From assembly GCF_045679555.1 (NCBI RefSeq), contig NC_092089.1:1936663-2000662 (forward strand): a stretch of 64,000 nt of DNA, read 5' to 3'. Positions within the stretch are counted from its first letter, which is position 1; every line of letters begins with the position of its first letter. Both the position numbers and the translations under genes were made by a program. The notes below the pieces were generated by a model. That model made no database searches and had not been told where the DNA came from. It worked only from the letters and a program-made list of their open reading frames with translations. This document shows positions 1-12,950 of the stretch, piece after piece. The DNA comes from Salvelinus alpinus. Its lineage: Eukaryota > Chordata > Actinopteri > Salmoniformes > Salmonidae.

Positions 1-343
1 ATACTTGTCAGATCTGTGAATCGACGGTGTGTGTATGTCTGTGTGTGTGTCCTACCAGCTCTCACAGTCTCACGTCAAAATTAGACGTTCATCCATGTTT
101 CTCAAACGTCACATTTTAAAGTTGTTCCAAATGTCAAATTTGGAAGTGTTTAAGGTTAAATTTAGGTATTAAGTCAGAATTGTTAAGGTTAAGCTTAGGC
201 ATTAACTCCAAATTCTTAAGGTTAGACATTAACTCTGAATGGTTAAGGTAAGGGTTAAGATTTGGCATAGGCTTAATTTAAAAAAAATCGGAAACAACTT
301 TCTATTGCTGGATTTGAACATGCAACCTTTGGAATGATGATGC
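1..343. other. No gene seen; TTAAGG-rich dispersed repeat
   Basis: I see no coding potential here. From about 125 to 275 the sequence is a loose series of short units such as GGTTAAG and GGCATTAACTC, a degenerate interspersed repeat style common in salmonid non-coding DNA. In gene terms it would lie in CDH17 intron 3 or further 3', because the CDH17 exons further right read leftward. No CDH17 exon 4 was recognised here. Confidence 0.4.
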
Positions 344-1830
344 AATCTCTATTGCACTCCACACTGTCCTTTCCCACCTATTGCACTCCACACTGTCCTT
401 TCCCAGCGTTCAACACCATAGTACCCTCAAAGCTCATCACTAATCTAGGGAACCTGGGACTAAACACCTCCCTCTGCAACTGGATCCTGGACTTCCTGAC
501 GGGCCGCCCCCCAGGTGGTGAGGGTAGGTAGCAACACATCTGCCACGTTGATCCTCAACACTGGAGCTCCCCAGGGGTGTGTGCTCAGTCCCCTCCTGTA
601 CTCCCTGTTCACCCACGACTGCATGGCCAGGCACGACTCCAACACCATCATTAAGTTTGCAGATGACACAACAGTGGTAGGCCTGATCACCGACAACGAC
701 GAGGCAGCCTATAGGGAGGAGGTCAGAGACCTGGCCGGGTGGTGCCAGAATAACAACCTATCCCTCAACATAACCAAGACTAAGGAGATGATTGTGGACT
801 ACAGGAAAAGGAGCACCGAGCACGTCCCCATTCTCATCGACGGGGCTGTAGTGGAGCAGGTTGAGAGCTTCAAATTCCTTGGTGTCCACATCAACAACAA
901 ACTAGAATGGTCCAAACACACCAAGACAGTCGTGAAGAGGGCACGACAAAGCCTATTCCCCCTCAGGAAACTAAAAAGATTTGGCATAGGTCCTGAGATC
1001 CTCAAAAGGTTCTACAGCTGCAACATCGAGAGCATCCTGACCGGTTGCATCACTGCCTGGTACGGCAATTGCTCGGCCTCTGACCGCAAGGCACTTCAGA
1101 GGGTAGTGCGAACAGCCCAGTACATCACTGAGGCAAAGCTGCCTGCCATCCAGGACCTCTACACCAGGCGGTGTCAGAGGAAGGCCCTAAAAATTGTCAA
1201 AGACCCTAGCCACCCCAGTCATAGACTGTTCTCTCTACTACCGCATGGCAAGTGGTACCGGAGTGCCAAGTCCAGGACAAAAAGGCTTCTCAACAGTTTT
1301 TACCCCCAAGCCATAAGTCTCCTGAACAGGTAACCAAATGGTTGCCCGGACTATTTGCATTGTGTGCCCCCCAACCCCTCTTTTACTCTGCTGCTACTCT
1401 CTGTTTATTTTATATGCATAGTCATTTTAACTATACATTCATGTACATACTACCTCAATTGGCCGGACCAACCAGTGCTCCCGCACATTGGCTAAGAGGA
1501 GAAGAGGAGAACTGCATTGTGTCCCGCCACCAGCCAACCCTTCTTTTTACGCTACTGCTACTCTCTGTTCATCATATATGCATAGTCACTTTAACCATAC
1601 CTACATGTACATACTACCTCAATAAGCCTGACTAACCGGTGTCTGAATATAGCCTTGCTACTGTTATTTTCAAATGTCTTTTTACTGTTGTTTTATTTCT
1701 TTACATACACACACACATAACTTTTTTTCGCACTATTGGTTAGTAAGCATTTCACTGTAAGGTCTATCTACACCTGTTGTATTCGGCGCACGTGACAAAT
1801 AAACTTTGATCTGATTTGATTTGATTTGAA
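344..1830 (+). mobile_element. 5'-truncated L2-type LINE, reverse transcriptase fragment plus 3' tail
   Basis: A decayed non-LTR retrotransposon. The first piece (about 405-510) reads [14 protein letters not shown]...[11 protein letters not shown] frameshift near 515 then leads into a 272-codon frame (515-1333) with the RT block GAPQGCVLSPLLYSLF and the catalytic FADD box in KFADDTTVVGL, followed by the C-terminal domain. The stretch before 405 duplicates CTATTGCACTCCACACTGTC and then jumps into the RT, which suggests an internal deletion. The 3' UTR (1334-1660) holds two diverged copies of a segment around TATGCATAGTCA. The tail includes GTAAGCATTTCACTGTAAGG and ends in TGATTTGATTTGAT repeats, typical of salmonid L2/RSg-1-like LINEs and HpaI-type SINEs. 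No ORF1, endonuclease or 5' end is present, so this copy is dead on arrival. The clade assignment is from memory of the tail and RT style. Confidence 0.8.
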
Positions 1831-2055
1831 TCAGAGGCAGATGCTTATGCCCATCCACCATCCCCGTCCACAATGCCAAAACCTACTTGAAGGTAACATC
1901 ACTCACTGTTGCCCCTAGTGGGCAGTTTCCACATCATCTCCTGTCTATCCACATCCATGACATGGATGGACATCAAATACTAACTTGTATCACGTGTATG
2001 TTAACTACATTGTGTGGTCTGTGTATGTTAACTACTATAGTGTTTGTCTGTGTGT

Positions 2056-2684
2056 GTTTAAAACCTCTTCAGGATCGGACCCATTTTTAAAATTTTCGCC
2101 TAAAATGACATACCCAAATCTATCTGCCTGTAACTCAGGCCCTGAAGCAAGGATATGCATATTCTTGATACCATTTGAATGGAAACACTTTGAAGTTTGT
2201 GGAATACAACACAATAGATCCGGTAAAAGATAATACAAAGAAAAAAACAACCGTTCTTTTGTATTTTCTTTTTACCATCACCTTTGAAATGCAAGAGAAA
2301 GGCCATCATGTTTTATTCCAGCTGCAATTTAGATTTTGGCCACTAGATGACAGAAGTGTATGTGCAAAGTTTTAGACTGATCCAATGAGCCATTGCATTT
2401 CTGTTCAACATTTTGTATCAAGACTGCCCAAATGTGCCTAATTGGTTTATTAATCACTTTTCATGTTCAAAACTGTGCACTCTCAAACAATAGCATGGTA
2501 TTATTTCACTGTAATAGCTACTGTAAATTGGACAGTGCAGTTAGTTTAACAAAAATGTAAGCCAATATCAGATATGTCTATGTCCTGGGAAATGTTCTTG
2601 TTACTTACAACCTCATGCTAATCGCATTAGCCTACGTTAGCTCAACCGTACCGAGGGGGACCCACCGATCCTGAAGAAGTTTTT
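2056..2684. mobile_element. Non-autonomous DNA transposon with short terminal inverted repeats
   Basis: The left end reads CCTCTTCAGGATCGGACCC and the right end, read on the other strand, AACTTCTTCAGGATCGGTGG, so the two ends are inverted copies of about 18-20 bp. The interior has no coding frame of note. I recognise the interior as a repeat that recurs widely in salmonid sequence. Family name not assigned. It abuts the GT-rich satellite on its right. Confidence 0.6.
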
Positions 2685-2689
2685 AACTT

Positions 2690-3385
<696 letters not shown>

Positions 3386-3387
3386 AC

Positions 3388-4387
<1,000 letters not shown>

Positions 4388-4506
4388 GATGAGCTTCAGG
4401 GATGAGACTCTGAGAGGAGAGGGAGAGGAGGGGGTGGAGGAGGAGGATTAGAATACACAGAGGTAGACTGTAATAAACCCTTTGTCAATGAGAGGTTGTG
4501 TAGGTC

Positions 4507-4953
<447 letters not shown>

Positions 4954-5076
4954 TAGTCCACCAGTGGTGAGAAGTGGTTCGTTTTTCAGCACATTCCCTT
5001 TGGTACAGGAGCTGGTAGTAGAGTTTGTTACTAATTCACCTGAAGGACTAGAGTCAAGGGCAAACAGGCTCTCTCT

Positions 5077-6961
5077 TAGTATCACTAACAGGGATCCACT
5101 AAGGGAGTGTTACTGTAGTCCAACTGTCCCCTGCCAGGGCCACACTATCTCTCTCTCTTAGTATCACTAACAGGGATCCACTAAGGGGGTGTTACTGTAG
5201 TCCAACTGTCCCCTGCCAGGGCCACACTATCTCTCTCTCTTAGTATCACTAACAGGGATCCACTAAGGGAGTGTTACTGTAGTCCAACTGTCCCCTGCCA
5301 GGGCCACACTATCTCTCTCTCTTAGTATCACTAACAGGGATCCACTAAGGGAGTGTTACTGTAGTCCAACTGTCCCCTGCCAGGGCCACACTATCTCTCT
5401 CTCTTAGTATCACTAACATGGATCCACTAAGGGAGTGTTACTGTAGTCCAACTGTTCCCTGCCAGGGCCACACTATCTCTCTCTCTTAGTATCACTAACA
5501 GGGATCCACTAAGGGAGTGTTACTGTAGTCCAACTGTTCCCTGCCAGGGCCACACTATCTCTCTCTCTTAGTATCACTAACAGGGATCCACTAAGGGAGT
5601 GTTACTGTAGTCCAACTGTTCCCTGCCAGGGCCACACTATCTCTCTCTCTTAGTATCACTAACAGGGATCCACTAAGGGAGTGTTACTGTAGTCCAACTG
5701 TTCCCTGCCAGGGCCACACTATCTCTCTCTCTTAGTATCACTAACAGGGATCCACTAAGGGGGTGTTACTGTAGTCCAACTGTCCCCTGCCAGGGCCACA
5801 CTATCTCTCTCTCTTAGTATCACTAACAGGGATCCACTAAGGGAGTGTTACTGTAGTCCAACTGTTCCCTGCCAGGGCCACACTATCTCTCTCTCTTAGT
5901 ATCACTAACAGGGATCCACTAAGGGGGTGTTACTGTAGTCCAACTGTTCCCTGCCAGGGCCACACTATCTCTCTCTCTTAGTATCACTAACAGGGATCCA
6001 CTAAGGGAGTGTTACTGTAGTCCAACTGTCCCCTGCCAGGGCCACACTATCTCTCTCTCTTAGTATCACTAACAGGGATCCACTAAGGGAGTGTTACTGT
6101 AGTCCAACTGTTCCCTGCCAGGGCCACACTATCTCTCTCTCTTAGTATCACTAACAGGGATCCACTAAGGGAGTGTTACTGTAGTCCAACTGTTCCCTGC
6201 CAGGGCCACACTATCTCTCTCTCTTAGTATCACTAACAGGGATCCACTAAGGGAGTGTTACTGTAGTCCAACTGTTCCCTGCCAGGGCCACACTATCTCT
6301 CTCTCTTAGTATCACTAACAGGGATCCACTAAGGGAGTGTTACTGTAGTCCAACTGTTCCCTGCCAGGGCCACACTATCTCTCTCTCTTAGTATCACTAA
6401 CAGGGATCCACTAAGGGGGTGTTACTGTAGTCCAACTGTCCCCTGCCAGGGCCACACTATCTCTCTCTCTTAGTATCACTAACAGGGATCCACTAAGGGA
6501 GTGTTACTGTAGTCCAACTGTTCCCTGCCAGGGCCACACTATCTCTCTCTCTTAGTATCACTAACAGGGATCCACTAAGGGAGTGTTACTGTAGTCCAAC
6601 TGTTCCCTGCCAGGGCCACACTATCTCTCTCTCTTAGTATCACTAACAGGGATCCACTAAGGGAGTGTTACTGTAGTCCAACTGTTCCCTGCCAGGGCCA
6701 CACTATCTCTCTCTCTTAGTATCACTAACAGGGATCCACTAAGGGAGTGTTACTGTAGTCCAACTGTCCCCTGCCAGGGCCACACTAGCTCTCTCTCTTA
6801 GTATCACTAACAGGGATCCACTAAGGGAGTGTTACTGTAGTCCAACTGTCCCCTGCCAGGGCCACACTATCTCTCTCTCTTAGTATCACTAACAGGGATC
6901 CACTAAGGGAGTGTTACTGTAGTCCAACTGTCCCCTGCCAGGGCCACACTATCTCTCTCTC
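5077..6961 (+). repeat. 82-bp minisatellite, about 23 copies
   Basis: The unit begins TAGTATCACTAACAGGGATC and ends in GGGCCACACTATCTCTCTCT. Starts at 5077, 5159 and 5241 give the period of 82. Copies are nearly identical. Variation is limited to G/A in AAGGG(A/G)GTG, T/C in ACTG(T/C)CCCCTG-type positions and a few single changes (CATGGATCC near 5415, CACTAGCTC near 6783). Almost every copy holds a GGATCC (BamHI) site. The array is upstream of the CDH17 signal-peptide exon, probably in the first intron. Confidence 0.97.
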
Positions 6962-7529
6962 TATCAGACAGACTTTGAGCTGATGGGGAAGTCAATGGCC
7001 TTCATGTGCAGGACTCCTCCCACTCAACCAGAAAGCCTCGCCCCCTGGTTAGAAACAGAAAGTTTGAGCCAGCGGCAGCCATGACTGACCATACATGGGA
7101 GTTTTAAGCTCTAGGGGCAGAGAGGGGAGAGGTAGCTAGGCTATCTAGAGGAAGTATTCCCTTTTGAAGATGACTGGATGACCACCACCCCCCTCCCCCT
7201 CCAGACATGACTCATTCGTTAGTGAAAGGTCTCTCAGGTGTGCGACCCCCCATGACCTGACATTGACCTCAGAGCCTGATATAACAGCTTAGGGCGGGGG
7301 AACAGAGAGCGTAAAACCACCCTAAAGGTGTGTGTGTATTACTGTAGATTGAAATAGTGTCCGTCTGTGAGCTCCTCCTTGCCCCAACAGCAGCACAGTC
7401 ATACAGAGACAGATATGAGGAACAGAATACATCTACTGAGAGCCAAGTCTTATCTCTACTGACACTCCTTCACTATAAACACTCATGAGGATTCACAACA
7501 CACACCTGTCAACCTTACAAATATATATA
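6962..7529. other. No gene seen; low-repeat stretch upstream of CDH17 exon 1
   Basis: Apparently single-copy sequence between the 82-bp array and a Tc1 element. I found no splice-bounded coding exon. Motifs such as TGACCTGACATTGACC (about 7255) resemble nuclear-receptor half-sites, but this is only a string match. Confidence 0.3.
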
Positions 7530-9137
7530 CAGTGCCTTCAGAAAGTATTCAGACCCCTTGACTTTTTCCACATTTTGTTATGTTACAGCCTTATTCTAAA
7601 ATTGATTAAATCGTTTTTTCCACCCTCATCAATCTACACACAATACCCAATAATGACATCACAACACCCATAATGACAAAGCAAAAACAGGTTTTTAGAA
7701 CATTTTGCTAATTTACTACAAACATAAAACTGAAATATCACATTTACATAAGTATTCAGACCCTTTACTCAGTACTTTGTTGAAGCAACTTTGGCAACGA
7801 TTACAGCCTCTACTCTTCTTGGGTATGACGCTACAAGCTTTGCACACCTGTATTTTGGGAGTTTCTCCCATTCTTCTCTGCAGATCCTCTCAAGCTCTGT
7901 CAGGTTGGATGGGGAGTGTCGCTACACAGCTATTTTCAGGTCTCTCAAGAGAAGTTCAATCGGGTTCAAGTTCGGACTCTGGCTGGGCCACTCAAGGACA
8001 TTCAGAGACTTGTCCTGAAGCCACTCCTGCGTTGTCTTGGCTGTGTGCTTAGGGTTGTTGTCCTGTTGGAAGGTGAACCTTCGCCCCCAGTCTGAGGTCC
8101 TGAAAGCTCTGGAGAAGGTTTTCATCAAGGATCTCTCTGTACTTTGCTCCATTCATCTTTGCCTCGATCCTGGCTAGTCTCCCAGTCCCTGCCGCTGAAA
8201 AACATCCCCAGAGCATGATGCTGCCACCGCCATGCTTCACCGTAGGGATTATGCCAGGTTTCTTCCAGACGTGACGCTTGGCATTTAGGCCAAATCTTGG
8301 TTTCATCAGACCAGAGAATCTTGTTTCTCATGGTCTGAGAGTCTTTAGGTGCCTTTTGACAAACTCCAAGCAGGCTGTCTTGTGCCTTTTACTGAGGAGT
8401 GGCATCTGCTTGGCCTCTCTACCATAAAGGCCTGATTGGTGGAGTGCTGCAGAGATGGTTGTCCTTCTGGAAGTTCCTCCCATCTCCACAGAGGAACTCT
8501 AGAGCTCTGCGAGAGTGACCATCGGATTCTTGGTCACCTCCCTGACCAAGGCCCTTCTCCCCCGATTGCTCAGTTTGGCCAGGTGACCAGCTCTAGGAAG
8601 AGTCTTTGTGGTTCTAAACTTCTTCCATTTAAGAATGATTGAGGCCACTGTGTTATTGGGGACCTTCAATGCTGCAGACATTTTTTGGTACCCTTCCCCA
8701 GATCTGTGCCTCGACACAATCCTGTCTCAGAGCTCTTCGGACAATTCTTTCGACCTCATGGCTTGGTTTTTGCTCTGACATGCACTGTCAACTGTGGGAA
8801 CTTTTATAGACAGGTGTGTGCCTTTCCAAATCAGGTCAAATCAATGTAATTTACCACAAGTGGACTCAAATCAAGTTGTGGAAACATCTCAAAGCTGATC
8901 AATGAAAACAGGATGCTTCAATTCAAGTCTCATAGCAAAGGGTCTGAATACTTATGTAAATAAGGTATGTCTGTTTTTATTTTTTTATACATGTGCAAAC
9001 ATTTCTAAAACCTGTTTTTGTTTTGTCATTATGGGGTATTGTGTGTAGATTGATGAGGAAAAACATTTATTTAATCCATTTTAGAATAAGGCTGTAACGT
9101 AACAAAATGTGGAAAAAGTCAATGAGTCTGAATACTT
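7530..9137 (-). mobile_element. Decayed Tc1-like transposon (CAGTGCCTTCAGAAAG ends), right end lost
   Basis: The left terminal repeat CAGTGCCTTCAGAAAGTATT starts at 7530 after a TA. The matching inverted sequence comes back at 9100-9137 but breaks off after GTCTGAATACTTA, where a LINE/SINE tail begins. The transposase reads right to left in broken frames. A helix-turn-helix N-terminus (8717-8499) contains KMSAALKVPNNTVASIILKW. The central block has KILWSDETK (first catalytic Asp) and [20 protein letters not shown]. The C-terminal block has [12 protein letters not shown] (second Asp region, Asn in place of the usual D of DNDPKH) and [15 protein letters not shown], covering the third acidic position. 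Several frameshifts and stops make it inactive. It is the same family as the copy at 19889-21410. Confidence 0.85.
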
Positions 9138-9200
9138 ACTTGTAAGTCGCTCTGGATAAGAGCGTCTGCTAAATGACTTAAATGTAAATGTAAATGTAAC
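9138..9200 (+). mobile_element. LINE/SINE 3' tail of the UnaL2 stem-loop type
   Basis: The sequence TAAGTCGCTCTGGATAAGAG, then CGTCTGCTAAATGAC, then AAATGTAAATGTAAATGTAA is the short stem-loop plus (TGTAA)-like repeat tail shared by L2-clade LINEs and dependent SINEs in fish. GCTCTGGATAAGAGC can form a hairpin. No body of the element is visible; it is fused to the broken end of the Tc1 element. Confidence 0.6.
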
Positions 9201-9508
9201 CGTCTCCATTTCAGGCTACAGGACATTCTGTTATGTACACGTCTCCATGACAGACTACAGGACATTCTGTTATGTACACGTCTCCATTTCAGGCTACAGG
9301 ACATTCTGTTATGTACATGTCTCCATGACAGACTACAGGACATTCTGTTATGTACACGTCTCCATGACAGACTACAGGACATTCTGTTATGTACACGTCT
9401 CCATTTCAAGCAACAGGACATTCTGTTATGTACACGTCTTCATGACAGGCTACAGGACATTCTGTTATGTACACGTCTCCATTTCAGGCTACAGGACATT
9501 CTGTTATG
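9201..9508 (+). repeat. 39-bp minisatellite, about 8 copies
   Basis: The unit contains CGTCTCCAT(TTC/GAC)AGGCTACAGG and ACATTCTGTTATGTACA. Starts at 9201 and 9240 give the 39-bp period. Because 39 is a multiple of 3, all frames stay open, which creates spurious 90-100 codon frames on both strands. Confidence 0.92.
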
Positions 9509-9556
9509 TACAACAACAACAGACTAGATAGAATACACCTCAACAGGATGTGCATC

Positions 9557-9660
9557 TGTACAGTGTCTGTTACCTGTTTCTCTGTCTGTACAGTGTGTTT
9601 TACCTGTTTCTCTGTCTGTGTCAGTGTGTTTTACCTGTTTCTCTATCTGTGTCAGTGTGT
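9557..9660 (+). repeat. Short tandem repeat, unit about 30 bp, 3 copies
   Basis: Three imperfect copies of TTACCTGTTTCTCTGTCTGT followed by (G)TCAGTGTGT(T). It runs directly into the 26-bp array. Confidence 0.8.
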
Positions 9661-10905
9661 CCAGTACATGTGAGTCTATAGTGTGTCCAGTACATGTGAG
9701 TCTATAGTGTGTCCAGTACATAGTGTGTCCAGTACATGAGTCTATAATATGTCCACTACATGTGAGTCTATAGTGTGTCCAGTACATGTGAGTCTATAGT
9801 GTGTCCAGTACGTGTGAGTCTATAGTGTGTCCAGTACATGTGAGTCTATAGTGTGTCCAGTACATGTGAGTCTATAGTGTGTCCAGTACATGTGAGTCTA
9901 TAGTGTGTCCAGTACATGTGAGTCTATAGTGTGTCCAGTACATGTGAGTCTATAGTGTGTCCAGTACATGTGAGTCTATAGTGTGTCCAGTACATGGGAG
10001 TCTATAGTGTGGCCAGTACATGTGAGTCTATAGTGTGTCCAGTACATGTGAGTCTATAGTGTGTCCAGTACATAGTGTGTCCAGTACATGAGTCTATAAT
10101 ATGTCCACTACATGTGAGTCTATAGTGTGTCCACTACATGTGAGTCTATAGTGTGTCCATTACATGTGAGTCTATAGTGTGTCCAGTGCGTGTGAGTCTA
10201 TAGTGTGTCCAGTACATGTGAGTCTATAGTGTGTCCAGTACATGTGAGTCTATAGTGTGTCCAGTACATGTGAGTCTATAGTGTGTCCAGTACATGTGAG
10301 TCTATAGAGTGTCCAGTACATGTGAGTCTATAGTGTGTCCAGTACATGTGAGTCTATAGTGTGTCCAGTACATGTGAGTCTATAGTGTGTCCAGTGCGTG
10401 TGAGTCTATAGTGTGTCCAGTACATGTGAGTCTATAGTGTGTCCAGTGCGTGTGAGTCTATAGTGTGTCCAATACATGTGAGTCTATAGTGTGTCCAGTA
10501 CATGTGAGTCTATAGTGTGTCCAGTACATGTGAGTCTGTAGTGTGTCCAGTACATGTGAGTCTATAGTGTGTCCAGTACATGTGAGTCTATAGTGTGTCC
10601 AGTACATGTGAGTCTATAGTGTGTCCAGTACATGTGAGTCTATAGTGTGTCCAGTGCGTGTGAGTCTATAGTGTGTCCAGTGTGTGTGAGTCTATAGTGT
10701 GTCCAGTACATGTGAGTCTATAGTGTGTCCAGTACATGTGAGTCTATAGTGTGTCCAGTACATGTGAGTCTATAGTGTGTCCAGTACAGGTGAGTCTATA
10801 GTGTGTCCAGTACATGTGAGTCTATAGTGTGTCAAGTACATGTGAGTCTATAGTGTGTCCAGTATATGTGAGTCTATAGTGTGTCCAGTATATGTGAGTC
10901 TATGT
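9661..10905 (+). repeat. 26-bp minisatellite, about 47 copies
   Basis: The unit is built on TGAGTCTATAGTGTGTCCAG plus TACATG. Common variants are GTGCGTG for GTACATG, and shortened copies lacking the ATGTGAGTCT part (near 9715 and 10075), which repeat as the same two-unit block and suggest an internal duplication. On the minus strand it reads CATGTACTGGACACACTATA. Intergenic or in the first intron of CDH17. Confidence 0.96.
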
Positions 10906-11049
10906 GTATGACCAGTCTTGCAGAGGGCAGAGAGAGGTGATAGGGAGATATTAAGAGTGTGAATGTGACTTTGAGGCTTGCCGCTGCAGACGACCTTTGC
11001 TTTCCTCACAGCACGATACGCTCCACCTGACACTCCATTTACACTCCAT

Positions 11050-11215
11050 GTTCCCTACCACAGATGGCTGCTGAGGGGAGGATGACTCATAATAATGGCT
11101 GGAATGGAGTGAATGGAATCAAACACATAGAAACCATGTTTTTGATGTGTTCGATACCATTCCATTTATTCCATGCCAGCCATTACTAGGAGCCTGTCCT
11201 CCCCAACTAAGGTGC
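11050..11215. mobile_element. Fold-back MITE-like element
   Basis: The left arm GCTGCTGAGGGGAGGATGAC, then TCATAATAATGGCTGGAATG, is mirrored on the right by CCATGCCAGCCATTACTAGG and AGCCTGTCCTCCCCAACTAA. The centre holds ACACATAGAAACCATGTTTTTGATGTG. This inverted-repeat layout is a frequent salmonid dispersed element. No coding sequence. Confidence 0.6.
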
Positions 11216-12012
11216 CACCAGCCGCCTGTGGTGCCTACATAGAACTTCCATTACCTGTCTCACTATCTACCTACTGCTATGACCTTTTCTACAACCTTCT
11301 CCTAAAACACAAATTGTCTTCTGTTAGTCACCTGTTACATCTCTCTCCTGCTGGCTCTCTGCACTCTCTGTGTCTCCAGGAGTTCTGTCCCTGCTGACTG
11401 GCTGACTGACTGACTGGTTGGATGACTGACACACGCCAGAATCGCAATAACTAATCATGCACAACACATGGGGATCAGAACACAGCAAACCGGCACTCCC
11501 AGACAAGCACCAGATGGAGGACTAAAGGAAACACACTAGTCTGACATGTTGGGACATGTCTCCCTTATAAAACAGATTCCTCTCAACCTGTAGAATGCAT
11601 TTTTCAAACTTTGTGTGAGGCCTGATGTAGGCCTGTCTCTAGAAGGCCGACACTGAGTGACCTTTAGTGTCTTTCTGCCCCCAAGACCAGACCAGAACAG
11701 ACTGATCAAACCCAGGCTCCTGTGTCTGACCCAGAAACCAGAGCCCAGAGGCTCCAGGACAGTGGTGCTCAATAACACAGACTTCAAGATGCCATATATA
11801 CACACAGGCCCTGGCAAAGTCAAGTCAAGATCACAACACACACCCAAAAGAAATCCCCTAATGGAAAATGCTCAATATTAAACACGCATATAGAAAACAG
11901 AAGTAACCAACATATAGATACAGGCTTCAACTCAACATTCAGACACAGAAAAAGACAGAGAGAGAGAGAAAGAGAGATAGGGAGAGAAAGAGTGAGCGAG
12001 GAAGAGGGAGAG
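11216..12012. other. No gene seen
   Basis: Mixed sequence without a supportable exon. 11400-11424 is a short CTGACTGG repeat. 11945-12012 is a purine-rich GAGA tract, which on the CDH17 sense strand lies just inside the putative first intron. Confidence 0.3.
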
Positions 12013-12018
12013 ACATAC

Positions 12019-12115
12019 CTTGCTTAAAAGAGTTCCCGTTTCACTCCTTGGACTGTAGTGTGATCACTACTGCCCCATCCAGCCTGGTCAAACGTTAACT
12101 CAACATTAACACGCA
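12019..12115 (-). other. Possible non-coding first exon and promoter of CDH17
   Basis: On the minus strand the sequence GGGAACTCTTTTAAGCAAG is followed by GTATGTCTCTCCC, a good 5' splice site at 12018/12019 with a pyrimidine-rich intron start. Just upstream on the sense strand are GTTAATGTTGAGTTAAC (two GTTAA half-sites of HNF1 style) and CAATAAAGTATT (Cdx-like ATAAA). Mammalian CDH17 has an untranslated first exon and is driven by HNF1 and CDX2, so position and motifs fit. The 5' boundary given is arbitrary and no transcript evidence is available. Confidence 0.25.
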
Positions 12116-12794
12116 ATACTTTATTGAACCTATTCATTGTCTAATCTCCCCGCCCCTACAACAGGCCGAGCCAATAGAGAAACAGGGGGACAGGAGAAGT
12201 GAGTGTAACTAAGGGATGTAATAAATTAATATAACATTATTATAGTATAATATAACATGATCGTCACAGAATGGCAACCATGAACAGGACACAGGAACCA
12301 AAGTACTGTAGGTTGTAATGTATGTATGAATATTCAGTGCTAAGCCCCTATTAGAGTTCTTACTGTTACTACAAGCTAAAGGCTCATCTCTGTAGAACCA
12401 TACAACTGGCTACTGGACTCAACACCACACAGTCAGAACCAGCAGGCAGACTGAACAATCTGTAAGGGTGGAGGTGGGGATTACAAAGGACTGGAAAAGT
12501 TTCTCACTCAAAGAGGACTTTAACCTTTGACTTTATGAACTGCTTCCTGTCTGAGAATGTCTAGTAGTAAGCTGTTTAGAGGAGCTTAGCTGAGACACAG
12601 ATATGACTGCTTCTCACACAGACACACACACCTCTGACAGGTCCCCTGTAATGATGAACAGATACAGTGTGCTGATTGGTGGAATAAGGAACTGTATCCC
12701 AAATAGTCAGACAGACCAGGTGATCTGGTCGTATTTACAGTTGCTGACTTGGTGTTGTGCACTTAGCATCACAAGAAGATTCAAAAGGCTCCAG

Positions 12795-12950
12795 GCTGCA
12801 TCACCTCCGTGATTGGGAGTCCCACAGGGCGGAGCACAATCGACCCAGCGTCGTCTGGGTTTGGCCGGGGTAGGCCGTCATTGTAAATAAGAATTTGTTC
12901 TTAACTGACTTGCCTAGTTAAATAAAGGTAAAATAAAAAATAAACCAAAA
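12795..12950 (+). mobile_element. Salmonid SINE (3' part, with AAATAAAGGTAAAATAAA tail)
   Basis: The body carries GATTGGGAGTCCCACAGGGC, then GGTTTGGCCGGGGTAGGCCG. The tail is TTGTTCTTAACTGACTTGCC followed by TAGTTAAATAAAGGTAAAAT. This is a common salmonid tRNA-derived SINE type. The tail resembles the 3' tail of the LINE at 53.4-55.1 kb. Which named SINE family it belongs to I cannot say from memory. Surrounding sequence 12116-12794 and 12951-13808 shows no gene. Confidence 0.65.
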
